Origin: Haemonchus contortus | Taxonomy: Eukaryota; Nematoda; Chromadorea; Rhabditida; Trichostrongylidae | Assembly (NCBI GenBank): GCA_000469685.2 | Contig: LS997566.1 | Span: 35,136,420-35,200,419, forward strand | DNA length: 64,000 nucleotides | Reading direction: 5' to 3' | Shown here: piece by piece, positions 39,038-50,800 of the stretch | Layout of the letters: the number at the start of each line of letters is the position of its first letter | Position numbering within the stretch: position 1 is the stretch's first letter | The notes under the pieces: model-generated | What the model was told of the DNA's origin: nothing | Databases searched by the model: none | What the model saw: the letters and a program-made list of their open reading frames with translations, nothing else | Program-made: the position numbers and the translations under genes

Positions 39038-39230
39038 TTAACAATCGCACATTCTATCTTCAGGTCTCCTCTCGATTCCAAGGAAGTTACGCCTAGCTGC
39101 TGCTACGGAGCTCATATATTTTACTCCTCTATTAGAACATACAAAAGGTGAGGAAGGAGTGAGATGTATTTCAACTGTTTGTGAATTTCTGGCTCACAAA
39201 AGTCAGAATCCTAAAATTCTAAAATCTTTT

Positions 39231-39511
39231 GGCGTTGATCAATACCGTCGAGAGATGCGCCCCCGCATTCTATTTTCAATCAAAATGGTAGTGGCGTAAT
39301 GAATGCGTATGTGGTCTATATACAATGAATTTCGGTGGCTAGCCGATGTACAAGTCAGTGCTTTTATCCTCCCTGACGAGTCTGGCACCAATTCCCCGAC
39401 CCCGGAGGGATGAAACACTTGGCTGGCCCAGACGGATATCGACCTTGGATTCGAACCCGTGACTATGCATGTGAGATAGTGCGTCACTTACCATTACACC
39501 ACCCCCGCCCC
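39231..39511 (-). repeat. tRNA-derived SINE, copy E
   Basis: Near full length in reverse orientation. The minus strand reads ggtgtaatggtaagtgacgc (box A-like), then cacgggttcgaatccaagg (near-perfect box B, GGTTCGAATCC), then the body and the end gggattgatcaacgcc-like tail (plus: ggcgttgatcaataccgtc). This copy shows the tRNA ancestry best. Confidence 0.85.
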
Positions 39512-39780
39512 AAAACAATTTGAATAGTTGAGAAAAAAGTATGCCTCCTGAGCAAACACAGATCCATCCGGTGCCCCCGGAAGTCCTCTCCCGCTCACCA
39601 CATGTACTGCTGAAAAATATAGAACAGCTGATCGAAAAGTAAACTCATTCATATTCTGGCAGTGCTCATTTGTATTCTGGCAAGCTTAAGAAACCTCAGG
39701 ATGGATGGAATTATGTTCATAAATATTGGCATATCCCACACTCCATTCAACGAACCTAGAATAAAAGGATGAAATCATTT

Positions 39781-39988
39781 GGCGTTGATCAGTCTCTTCT
39801 TGAAACGCGCCACGCATGCGACTTCCATCCAGAATATCGGTGGCCGGTACAATGATTTGTTAAGGCTATCTGATGTTTAAATCAATCCTTTTATCCTTCT
39901 AGACAAGTCTGGTTCCGACAGCTCTGAGAATCGATCCCGATCATGCGGGTGATAGTGGCCTGGTAGGCGTCACATCACCTCTGTCCCT
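39781..39988 (-). repeat. tRNA-derived SINE, copy F (diverged)
   Basis: Plus-strand ggcgttgatcagtctcttct, gcgacttccatccagaat, ctagacaagtctggttcc and gaatcgatcccgatcatgcg align in order with copies E and G. Internal deletions shorten it. It lies about 270 bases from copy E in the same orientation. Confidence 0.7.
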
Positions 39989-41034
39989 TCTGAATCAATA
40001 GCCATTCAAATGCCTCGCTGTGTTTGGGTAGAGGGTGAGGGTGACGTCGAGCATACCAATCAGAAGCAAAAACAACATCGAATTCTAAGTCATGAGGACT
40101 AGTTTCGACGGTAATATCCGCCGAGATGGGCGCTTTAGAGCAGAACGTTGAGCGGCAAGCGTCAATCGTAGGCCGCGTTAGCATTCCCGCCGCCCATCAG
40201 TTTACCAGTTTTACACATCACAAGGGTGGAGAAAAGGTATGGTTAACATCGCTTAAATAAGCTGGAAAATGAGGCGGGTTGGAAATGCATCTGGGCCAAT
40301 GCTTCAGTCCATAGCTGCCCATCGAAATTAAGAGAATTACGGTGATTTATCTACAAACCGACCTACATAACATTTCTAACGTCTACGTCCCGAAAACTGA
40401 CCCAGTTAGTATAACCGCCTATGTCTTCTCAATGTCGAGTGTAATATGCTTGATGGCATTGGCGAAGATGGAATAAATTCTGCAGGCTCTGCAAAAGAAA
40501 AAAATTGGTTTGTGGTAAATGAGGCACAAAATTTGGCATTTTGGCAAACACTCCCAGCAAGAGGCGAGTCTATCTACCCGCAATTTTTTTGCTTCCCTAC
40601 ACCCTCTCGAAAAGATAATGTCTCGAGCCTTTGATGGAGGCTTGTTGGAATCTCTTGAGGGTATGTTGTTGTGATTTTTTTTTCCAGATTTGATTAAAGC
40701 CGGTGGAGTACCCGTTCTTTCGTTTGTTCAGGGTTACCTCAAAAGGGATTTTTTCCACGATTGTCTTTCCAATAACTTTAGTTTGTTCCTATCAAGACCC
40801 ATCCGCACTCATCACACACGATTGGAAGTTGTCTTGTTAAGAGTGCGTAGAAAAATTAAGTACAAAGTATCTATCTTAAGGGACGCAGTAAATGAACTGC
40901 CCTAAGAGGGAGGGAGGCTCTACCTTCCGAGTTGCGTTTTTATTTACTCTCTTCTCCATCGACGCAGTCTTCAGTACCATGGTCTTCATCCTTGAACCTT
41001 TCACCCATACATCACCTCATTGTGACGTGTTTCT
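39989..41034. other. Intergenic, no supported gene
   Basis: Short open frames only (for example 40446-40634, 40690-40905); none recognisable. Confidence 0.35.
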
Positions 41035-41037
41035 TTA

Positions 41038-41360
41038 AGGCATAGTTCACCAATGGTTTCTGAGATTCTCCTTTTTCCTTCCCATGAACTTTTGGCCCCT
41101 AAAGATAGTGAATGGAACATCGTCGGGCCAAAAATTAGCCTAGATGGGCGTTATAAAGGCTTCAAGACCGACACGGACGACGTGCACTCCCAAAGGTGAC
41201 CGTGTTATGGCGGCCTTGTTAAGGCTGCACCATCTCAATGCAACGTTAGGAAGACGACGAATAGTACGCTCATATGGGAGACTCTCAGGCGGTTACAGAC
41301 GGGACCAAGCACAACCCTTTTTCTCCTACTTCTCGAGGACTTTTATTCTTTAAAATCCGC
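41038..41360. repeat. Partial TTAA-MITE, left end
   Basis: TTAA at 41035-41038 is followed by ggcatagttcaccaatggtt and tctgagattctcc, matching the left end of the copy at 32656 (aatggtttctgagatttctc). Further similarity includes the ggcttcaagaccgacacgg / ggctccaagacgggc pair. No matching right end was found nearby. Confidence 0.5.
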
Positions 41361-41430
41361 CAATTTCGCACCTTTGTACTATTTTCAACCAACACCTCAA
41401 TTAAAAAGTTGAAGGATAGTTTTAGTTTTT

Positions 41431-41702
41431 GGCGTTAATCAATCCCGTCTGAGAGATGCGCCCCGCACTCGACTTCCATTCAGAATCGTAGTGGCCTAAT
41501 GAGTCAGATAAGGGACTATCCTATGACTTGCGATGGCCAACCGATGTACAAGTCAGTGCTTTTATCCTCCCAGACGAGTCTGGTACCAACCCAGCGACCC
41601 CGGAGGAATGGAAGGCTCGGTTGGCCTAGGTGGGCATCGATCCGAGATTCGAACCGTGCATGTGAGATAATGCGCCACTTACAACTACACCACCTCCACC
41701 CT
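41431..41702 (-). repeat. tRNA-derived SINE, copy G (reference copy)
   Basis: About 272 bases. The minus strand reads ggtggaggtggtgtagttgt, aagtggcgc, cacggttcgaatctcgg (box B), cacctaggccaaccgagcc, tgggaggataaaagcactga, cttgtacatcggttggcc, gaatggaagtcgagtgcggg and the 3' end cgggattgattaacgccaaa. The tRNA-like head (about 70 bases), unrelated body and short AT tail are the standard SINE layout. Confidence 0.85.
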
Positions 41703-44152
41703 AACACACACCAATTATTCTTCTTAAACAAGATACCTTATGATTGTCATCAAATCTACCTTCAAAATGGTGCTCGGTTTTAATTCTCGCTCTTTCCTGT
41801 CACATGGTTCACAAAAATATGTCTTAAAAAACAAAAATAACCCTAATTCATATGCTATGGCAAACCTTGCACATTTAGACTGCCTTTTGCATTTTCGACT
41901 GCACTTTCAATAGAATGGCTACGCCAACGAACCAGTGAGTCCCGTGACGAGCAAAGAGGCAGAAAAAGAATCAGGTCATTAGGCAAAATAGATGAATAAA
42001 TTACAAGGTGCAAAGCGATATCTTGACTCAACAAAAACATGATGATTTCAAATTCAACTACTAAACTAATATCATACTTTTTGCTTACCTGTCAAATAAT
42101 ACAAGAACAAAAGCTAAAAATACACTCACCAATTTTCTAAATCTCTTTTCGCGCAATCAACTACTCGGATGAAAATTTGCGAGATCTTTTTCCAAGCAGC
42201 TGATCTAGAAAGAAGGTCTGTACGCAGGCCGCTAAGGTCAGCAAAATCTTAAATTTAATCCGTAAGGAACGACAATCGGCTCCAACCGTTCACCTGCTAC
42301 AGAAACAAGAATTCTATACTGGAACACAGTCTTTACGGTAACAGAGATGTGGGCCCTACCTCGAAACAAACTCAGCCCTTTACCACCACCCACCTTTCCA
42401 ACAGTCCCTGTCTTTGCTCAAGATTCCCCTTCGATGCGTTGTATATGTGACGGATAAAGGATCTATGTCGTGAGATGAATTACCTTGTGTATGAAATACC
42501 CCGTCCATTGCACTGCAGGAATTGGATTCTCGTACAGAATTCCCGTTAATAAGCTAGCTAGACCGAAATGCTTAAGCGAAAACCACAGCTCTTCTGGTAA
42601 CCCGCGCAAGTATGTACATAACATAATCGAAAATTCCGAAGAAATTCGATGGGAGAACATATAAAAGCAAAGAGGGCAATTCCCCAGCAGCAAAAGTTAA
42701 GGAGGAAATTATGGGAAATGGTGGCGATAGCCATACCCATCCCCTGCCTTTGAATAAAATGAAAACCAATGACCTGAATCAATGACCAAAATATAAGAGG
42801 ACCACAAATTGACTTATTCTAATCGAAATGACGGTTCGTTTTTACTGATCGGCCTTTTCCTGGCAAGGTATTGCTTTGGTTCAACCGACTCCGGTCCTGG
42901 ACAGATATAGCCTGATCCCCGAAAAGCACGGTAACTAAAGCATGCCGATAGGGTGCACACGTATTGTTTCTAAATTTATATTCGTTTTTGCAATACCTTG
43001 ATTGTATCACGACTATAAATCTCAACTATTGCGAAGAGTAGATGTGCTTTGTGTAATACTGCGTCAGATTGAGCACATCTGGTCTCAATCTGTCCCGAAA
43101 TTTACGGAAAAAACACATTGGGAATCCAACCAAGTGCAGACATATTCACGTACACATACACAAACTTCAATATTTATGAAATTTCCCTTAACCAGTAAAC
43201 ACTACTAAAATTACTGTATGTGTGACGATGTTGTAAGTGATGGTGGGAAATACCGATAACGTGGCGTGAACCAAAGCAAAATCATCGTCGAAGTGAAACA
43301 GATGTGATCGATGGCTAAACACAACGGCTCTTTTCTTTCATTTCTAACAATTATTATAGCTTCTCTAATTTTCATTTATATTGTACAACGATTGTAATTG
43401 ATATAAACACTAAAAATTCGTAATATGCACTACTCTTATTATTAGGAGGATGAAGAACACCTCGACACACGGACAATTACAGACAGATAGACAGACAACA
43501 ACCCGCCGTAATCGAGGAATTCATTTGGGTGTTGGGTGTATTCGAATGTGGATATAGAGCGATGATGGAATACAAAGCAACACACTACCATTGATATTAC
43601 GTAAACCTACAGACGAAGAAAACCAACTCCACGACGATAGAGCACAGGAGGTACCACGTCTTCAAATGCTTCCTACGGAAAAGAATGATCGTATCGCGAT
43701 TACGGTCATCTCTCTGGGGTTCCCGCATTGAAAAACACAAACGTTGTATACCGTAATCGTGCACGACGTTCTTCTCTACTGTACAGGTCCTAGCTATATC
43801 AACTATCTATTTGTCAGGGAGAGTAAAGAAATCTCGCCGGAATTCTACACAACGCACATAAAGCTGAGACAACAGCTGGAAGAAGATACTATAAAACAAA
43901 AAATTTCTCAAAAAAAAAATCAAAGTGGATAAAAAGAGGGTAAATCCTAGAAACTATGTATAGCAGAATGTGGCAAAGTGATGCAAGGCTAAGTTTTAGG
44001 ATGTGAACCGAAAAAATCAAATCCTCGCACCGCTGCCGTAGAGCAGCCAACAACAGCTAGTAGTACGTCTAAGCACTTTTCTAGCTTCCGTATGTGGCAC
44101 GCCTCATACACCAGTAGTTCCTACGTAGCAAAAAAAGAACGAAAAAATGGAT
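41703..44152. other. Intergenic, no supported gene
   Basis: Frames around 42463-42782 (minus) overlap in three phases and are hydrophobic but share no homology or splice logic I can see. Nothing else recognised. Confidence 0.4.
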
Positions 44153-44211
44153 TAATGAATGAATGAATGGGATGAATGAATGAATGAATGAAGAATGAAT
44201 GAATCAATGAG
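44153..44211 (+). repeat. GAAT tetranucleotide microsatellite
   Basis: About 60 bases of imperfect (GAAT)n with interruptions (gggatgaatg, gaagaatg, gaatcaatg). A simple repeat in the 3' flank of the large minus-strand gene. Confidence 0.9.
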
Positions 44212-44884
44212 GAACACGGCAGATATGTAACTCCAACACGAAAAAAATAAGGGAAGAACACAAAGACAGCTGAAAAAATCAACACATCATCGCGTATATC
44301 GAAAACAATACAGTATGACGAAGAAAGAACGCTTCGGAAGTGCAGCAGATATAATTCCTAGAATTACATATCATCTGAATTCTTCTATATATGGTGGCGA
44401 TCACGTGGTATAGGCCGATCTACAGCCCCGCACGCACGCACACCATCCGTGTCTCAAAAATTACGTTAAAAATCTGAAGGGACAGGGGGGAAAAGGCTAA
44501 AATATTACGTGAAGAATGCGCTGTGGGAAGGGGAAAGCAACTGGGAAGACAAATCAAAATATGGAATCCTTTCATGTGGTGAAGATGAAGATCAGAATCT
44601 AATGCACTTGCCTCCTAGATATAACTATGTACATTTACATATACGCGCCGAAAGCACGAAATAGTACACGATCACATGCTAACACAAGGAGCAAGCTTTA
44701 GTGAGTAAAAACTTTATGTAAAGGAGCATGGGAGAGGGGGAGAGCAGGGAGCTTTTCGAGGAGGATTTAGACATAGAGCTGTGTTTGTGTATATAGGCTA
44801 TTACACACTGTGAAGGTTTGAAATAGGACGTATGGCTACACATCAGCCAACCGGCCTCGGCTTTCTGGGTGTTGTCCTCTCTGC

Positions 44885-47800
44885 TCAAGCATTCAATCCG
44901 CCGACTGGCGTCGCCCAGATCTTCTCAAGGTCTTTGAGAAGCATGGATGAGTTGTCGTCGTCTTCGATCAACGATGACGTTGTAGCTGTCATCGTCGTCG
45001 GCTTGTCGAACGGTGGCATTGTCCAACCGCCACATCGCGATGCCCATGGATCGGCTGGGGTACGCGATACAGAGCCGAGAACCTGTAAATATTTACAATC
45101 AGGAAAGAAGGTAAGAAGAAAAAAGGCAAGAACATTCACCTACCTTGGAAGGATCAAGGCCAGAGAACGATAGTTCTTGAATGAATTTATCAGCGTTGAA
45201 TCCTGGCAGAATCTGATCGCTAAGCAAAAGTGATTCAGGTCGTGAAACAGTTGTCGCAGTGGCTGAGCTGGTGGTGTTACTAGTAGTAGCGGTGGTGGTG
45301 CTGGAAGCGGTCGAGCTGGTGTTCGTGTTCAACGGTCGGAACGGACTATCACAACCCATCGTCAATCCACTAAACGCCGTGTCAAGGCCGAACACATCCT
45401 AAAAGGCGAACTTATGCTACGAGGAATACAACAATTAAAACGATAGACCACTGAAAATCAAAAAACCACTTACTTGAAGGCTTGTATCTTCGCTAACCGA
45501 CGATGATGCACTGCTGTCATCGAGGACACAATGATGACGAGGAATTTGTCCTCGAGCCAAAGTGGCACCATAACTGGGACGAGTTGGTGTTCCGGCTTCG
45601 GTCGTAACTGGTGCGGTATTTAGACCATTTGCCAGCGTTGGATGGACAGGCTTATTTGGTTGACGTCGTTTCCATCCATCTACTGAGGCCATCTCATAGA
45701 AGAATCCATCCGAATTTGCATCATAATATCTAAACCACCCATGAATAGGCACTTTACAGCAACCAAACATTAATTATCGTGTTACAAAGTAAAAAGTCTT
45801 GGGAAGCAAACTCACTTGAGAGCCGGTTGTGAGAACAGTGCACTCTGCAACAATGCATGTGCTTGTGCAGCTGTCTGCAAATTCAACATCGGAAGTTTCC
45901 CACCATTAGCCAATTGTGCGATTTCCTGCAACAATTTTCCTTCAGTTAGACATTTCTTCACAGTGCTGCGAGAGATTTGAAGAAAGCAAGTTTACCCCAC
46001 GTCTACCCATCCCTAACTTCAAATTGATAGTTATTTCGCTGCTTATGGCCTCAGCCGTCTCTTTCAATTTCCTTTTTTCGTCAAAAATAACCTTTAGCTG
46101 AACAGCGGATCTAATCTGGTGCAGGGAAGTGCGCTGTACACAAATCATGGCAGAGAAGAATAACAGCAAGGGCACCAGAGATCTGCAGGCCGGTAAACGA
46201 AAAGTACATCAGAACCGCATAAAAAACATCTTCGTAAACATCGACAAAGCAACAACAGCTGGCCCAATTCCAATCAGGATAAGCATCAGCCACGCCAAAG
46301 ACGAACTCCGTAACACTCGCTGTGCGCTTACACAAAGGTTACGATTCTTCTGCATTGGGGCATGCATACACCAGTAAGCAACTTCTCAGACCTTTCTATC
46401 GGCGCTAACTTTGCGGGTAACGCAACTGGCCCGTCGTCAAGTCAGTGGCTCAAGTGGCGTTCTTACTTTTGAGTTTCATGTTGGGGAACCCCCAATACCA
46501 GTCCCCACACGATGATGAAAAACGGTTTCGAATCTCCATGAAGCCAGAAACTTATGTCACCGTGTTACATGTGCGCTGCATAAGCACCAGCTTGCCTGCC
46601 CACTTGCTTGCACGCAAGAACCGGACCACATCGGCACTTCTTCGTAAACGTTAAACGACGTCTGGTTGAAATGTGATGGACGACGACGCGCATTTCTACA
46701 CTCACATACATTCTAGATAGAAAAACCAACTATGGAACCGTATTCGCTCATAAATTCGCATCTGCAGAAGTCGATAACGTCGACATTCCTCGCCTACAGC
46801 CGATAAAAATCTTTGAAAGGGTTGCCCTTCTGGCATTTCACCACGTGATTCGCCGCTGATTAAACATGGGCATGAACTTTTTTGGGAACAACTTCTAACT
46901 GTTGCAAAAGAGGCACTTCGCCGTCCAGTTCAAACTCGAAAGGCTACCTTGCCGGTTGTATAACGTCCGCCAGGACACAAAAGGGGTGTTTGAAATACAC
47001 CCCTTTCAAGATAGCACCAGACCCAGATATCAATTCAAATATCCCTTAAATTGACATCTTCCTAGGAGATCCTTTCCGACGACTTCCTTTTTTGAAGACG
47101 GTTGAACTAGGTGAAATACTCTACCCGGATGGAAAGAACAGGGGAGGGTGTGAACAGAGGGAGGGTGGAAGGAGATCGCATTCAATCCATTTTGAAGAGT
47201 CGTATTAAATAATGAAGTAAAAAGGGAACCTCGTACCTCAACCGCTGTATTTTGCTCCTCAAAGAGCTCGCCCTCGACCTCCTCTCCACTCCTTTCCCAG
47301 ACAACCTCTTGTCTACACCGGATCATGGGTATGGAGAGATCGCGTATTGAAGGGATTTTGGGAGGATGTACTTTTCAGACTTTTTTCCCAGACACCATAC
47401 TTAATCTTGGTTCCGTAGGGAATTAGCTCATAGATATCCTATGACATTTCCTAATTAGTCACGACGGCTTCGTCGTTCACCTTATTTATTTGCCCAGACA
47501 ACACGAGACAACAAGCCGTTTATTGTCCCCGGGGCCAAGGTTGTTGTTGCTCGAGGAGCTCTTGCCTTTCGCGGCAAAACAATCCTCAACCACGTGAGTC
47601 GCTCACGATCGACACCGGCCACAAAGTTTCCCCTGTTTGCCACAACAGCGAGCGCTGTTTTCACAGGTGAACCAGGAACAGCCGACTGCCCGAAGTCCGT
47701 TATTGAGCGACCGACATTAAGCCTACATCATTCTTTAGTAATCCGCAATTGTCTGCGATGCGATTACTTCCTGGCCTCTAAAGGGATAGACACTGATGAA

Positions 47801-50800
47801 AGCATTGACGGATCTTCGAATTAGCTCAAGCGTCACTAACTGCCATGGTGAATGTGAGACGAGCGTATGAAAACAGCAGTCATGTGGCCCAAAGCTTTCA
47901 GAAATCACTTTGGGATTTATTTGTAAGCGTAATCTATCACAATGAACTCGGCCAGCAAAAGTTCATTCCAGCGTATTCGATCATGCGACTAAGGACAGCA
48001 ACTTTGGAAAAGCCAGCGGATATAGGGCCCAGAGTTCATTCCACGGACACTTCCCTCATTACTTGCCCTGAGAGATTCCAAGAAAAAGTTATCTCTACAC
48101 TTTCTATCCATAACCACCTCCAAATAACCGAGCTATTAAATCAGTGATGTCCATAAATTCAAAATAACTACATAATGTGCATCAAGATCATTTAAATCGC
48201 ACGAATTCGAATATATTTTATAAATACCGTACCTGTTCTTTGATGCGTTGCAATGCCGAATTTGGCATACGACGCCTCCAGCCTTTCGCTCCATTTTGTT
48301 CATAGTAATAGCCATCCGAGGCCACGTCGTAGTACCAATAATCCTCCCCACCGCTCAATACACGTTGACGCTCACCAGCAAAAAGGTCTTCTAGTGCGGC
48401 AGCTAAAAATAATGACCTCCAGATATTTGGCAAGGAGTATAATCGCATATATACAAAAGAAATTATGATGAGTTAGTAACCAAAAAGAGTCATTACCGTT
48501 CACATCCACGTCTGTCAGATCAAGTTGTGCAGCTCCTTCGTTCTTTTTCGCACGACGCAGCGCTCGACGTCGTTTCTTGTCTTCGGATTTGCCACCGGCT
48601 TGCGGCGAGTTTTTGCCATCAGTCTTCATGGAACCGTTGACCGGCGCTGAAAATAAGTGCAGCTTGATTAACGGATGATTACTGAGCGACAACTGGTCGC
48701 TCAGTGTCGCTGCTATACATACACGATCAATAAGGAAGAAGAACGCCAACACATCGGTGGCGGCAACGACGACAACGATCGCACGCTCGAGAGATGTCAA
48801 TTTTACTGGTTTCGCCGCGCACTCGTCACCGTCACTGGATGACGATGCAGCGATGATTCGTTCGTGATGGTGGCGGTGGTGATGGTGGGGATGGCTGAGC
48901 CAGTGCTGTTAGTGACAGCGACGTGAGGACGTCACGTACACATACCCACACACCCACAGGAACCGTACACAATGGGATCAGCTGTGTGAGCACGTCTGTG
49001 CAACTATGAGGGTTCGGAGGCATTGTAGTGGGTGTGTGAAATCAACACAAAAACAAAACATCGTTCTGTTACGTGGAGCGATCAGTTTCATACACTTGCG
49101 CACGTGACACAAAACATTTTGAATTTTTCAGTTGAATCTCTCGTTTTTTTCGGGCCCCCTCTAGATCGACATGACGAAAACAACGCTGACTTTTCCCCGA
49201 CAGTCCGCCTATCCAAATCCCCCGATCGATTGCGCCGTCGATGGAAAGAAGTTGACAACAACAAGCAAAAATGCACCATAGCACTGATAAGAGAGAGTTC
49301 AGGATGATGTATTGTCACCCATATGTAGCTTTCGTACATAAATCAGAAAAGGAAAAGATCAATGAATGGGTGGGGATGCAGATGGGGGACAAAAGGGAGA
49401 ACCATAGCACGTACTGAAGGGCTAGCAGAACCGCATAGCGTTAGAAGCTTCCCTCGTAAACGTCATTTGGAAATCGGCAACACCTACACCCCATTCCCAA
49501 TTTCTTCTAGGGTTCTTTCCGATGACATGGAAAGTGATTGGGTCAGTTGATGGACAGGTGTGATAACTGAAATGTGCACTTACACCTGCACGTAAACAAC
49601 AAGAAACCTCGTCAGCCCAGATGGGGGAACACATGAGCGAACGGGCAACGAAAATGGGAAAGGCAGACAATCAGGCAGCTTTTTAAGACATTGATTGCAC
49701 CCCAACACAATCAACGATAAGTGAATATCAGCTGACACGCTGACACCATGACCGAAGGGCGATGATGATGGTGGAGGGGATGGTGTGCATTTGCGGGAAT
49801 TCTCTCATCTCTCAACTGTTTCTTTCTTTTTTTCTCTCTCATACATGCACTCATCACTTTAATCACCTTTAATTATGCCAGCAACGCTTTCCACCCAATG
49901 GGCGATTTTAGGGCCCTAAAAAAGAGAGAGACGATCATTCCAAAGTGGAACAATCGTTCGATTCTCACACGTCACACCATTACAAATGCGCTTTGCTCAA
50001 TTCTTTAGGAAATGTGAGAAGATTACGAGTAAAAAGGCACATGGCCATTGAAAGTAATACTTGATAGTCATGTCTAACGAACGATGGCAAAGCGAGAGCA
50101 CAAAACAGGCATCGACCAGCAAACACAAGCGCTTCACTTGCCAACGATGCTGTTTATACAGCTTCGATCACATAACCCCGTTTATATTCAACGCTATTGA
50201 AACAAACGCCAAACATGCTTCTATTGCCAGACTAAATTTACATTTCAATAATGTATCGATCGAAACTTCTTTGGTAACCAGTACAAGAAAATTGAGATGT
50301 GGAAGTGTGAGAATCAGCTCAAAGTACGTCAAAAGAATACGCCCACAACAACAACATTGACGGCAAAGGAAAAGGAAACAACTGAATCGATACCAATCAC
50401 ATCCAAGGGTAGTCTATTCGTGAAACAAACGAAACACAGACATTCAATGGACGTCAGTGGATAGCTTTGATGTAGGCCAGCGTCTTTTCCCATCCCCCTC
50501 GTCAGGCCACACCCCAGACAGACAGACGGCTCCACCTAGTCCGCACCCTTTGCGAAATGGCTGCTGTACTTCTTCTGAACTAGGGGATAGCCCGCCCAAT
50601 ACGAACTCATTAGGTGGATGTAAGGCTGGAAGCAACAAGAGGGCAACGAGGAATGCGAAACAAAGAGAAGAAGCTCCTCCCAATCGCTCGTCACCGCCAC
50701 CATCTCTCCACTACACCCGCCCTTCCCATCATGTTCACCGTTCGTCGAACCACCACCTAACATGGACACGACAGAATCGATAATTAAGCTATTCAACGAA

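Noticed and set aside
39431..39511. tRNA gene suggested by a near-perfect box B (GGTTCGAATCC)
   Set aside because: The same head recurs in several dispersed copies with a common non-tRNA body, and no paired acceptor stem is evident; it is the head of a SINE.
43744..43932. Plus-strand frame ending in Lys-rich text
   Set aside because: Short, the tail is an A-rich tract, and it lies in a region without exon signals.
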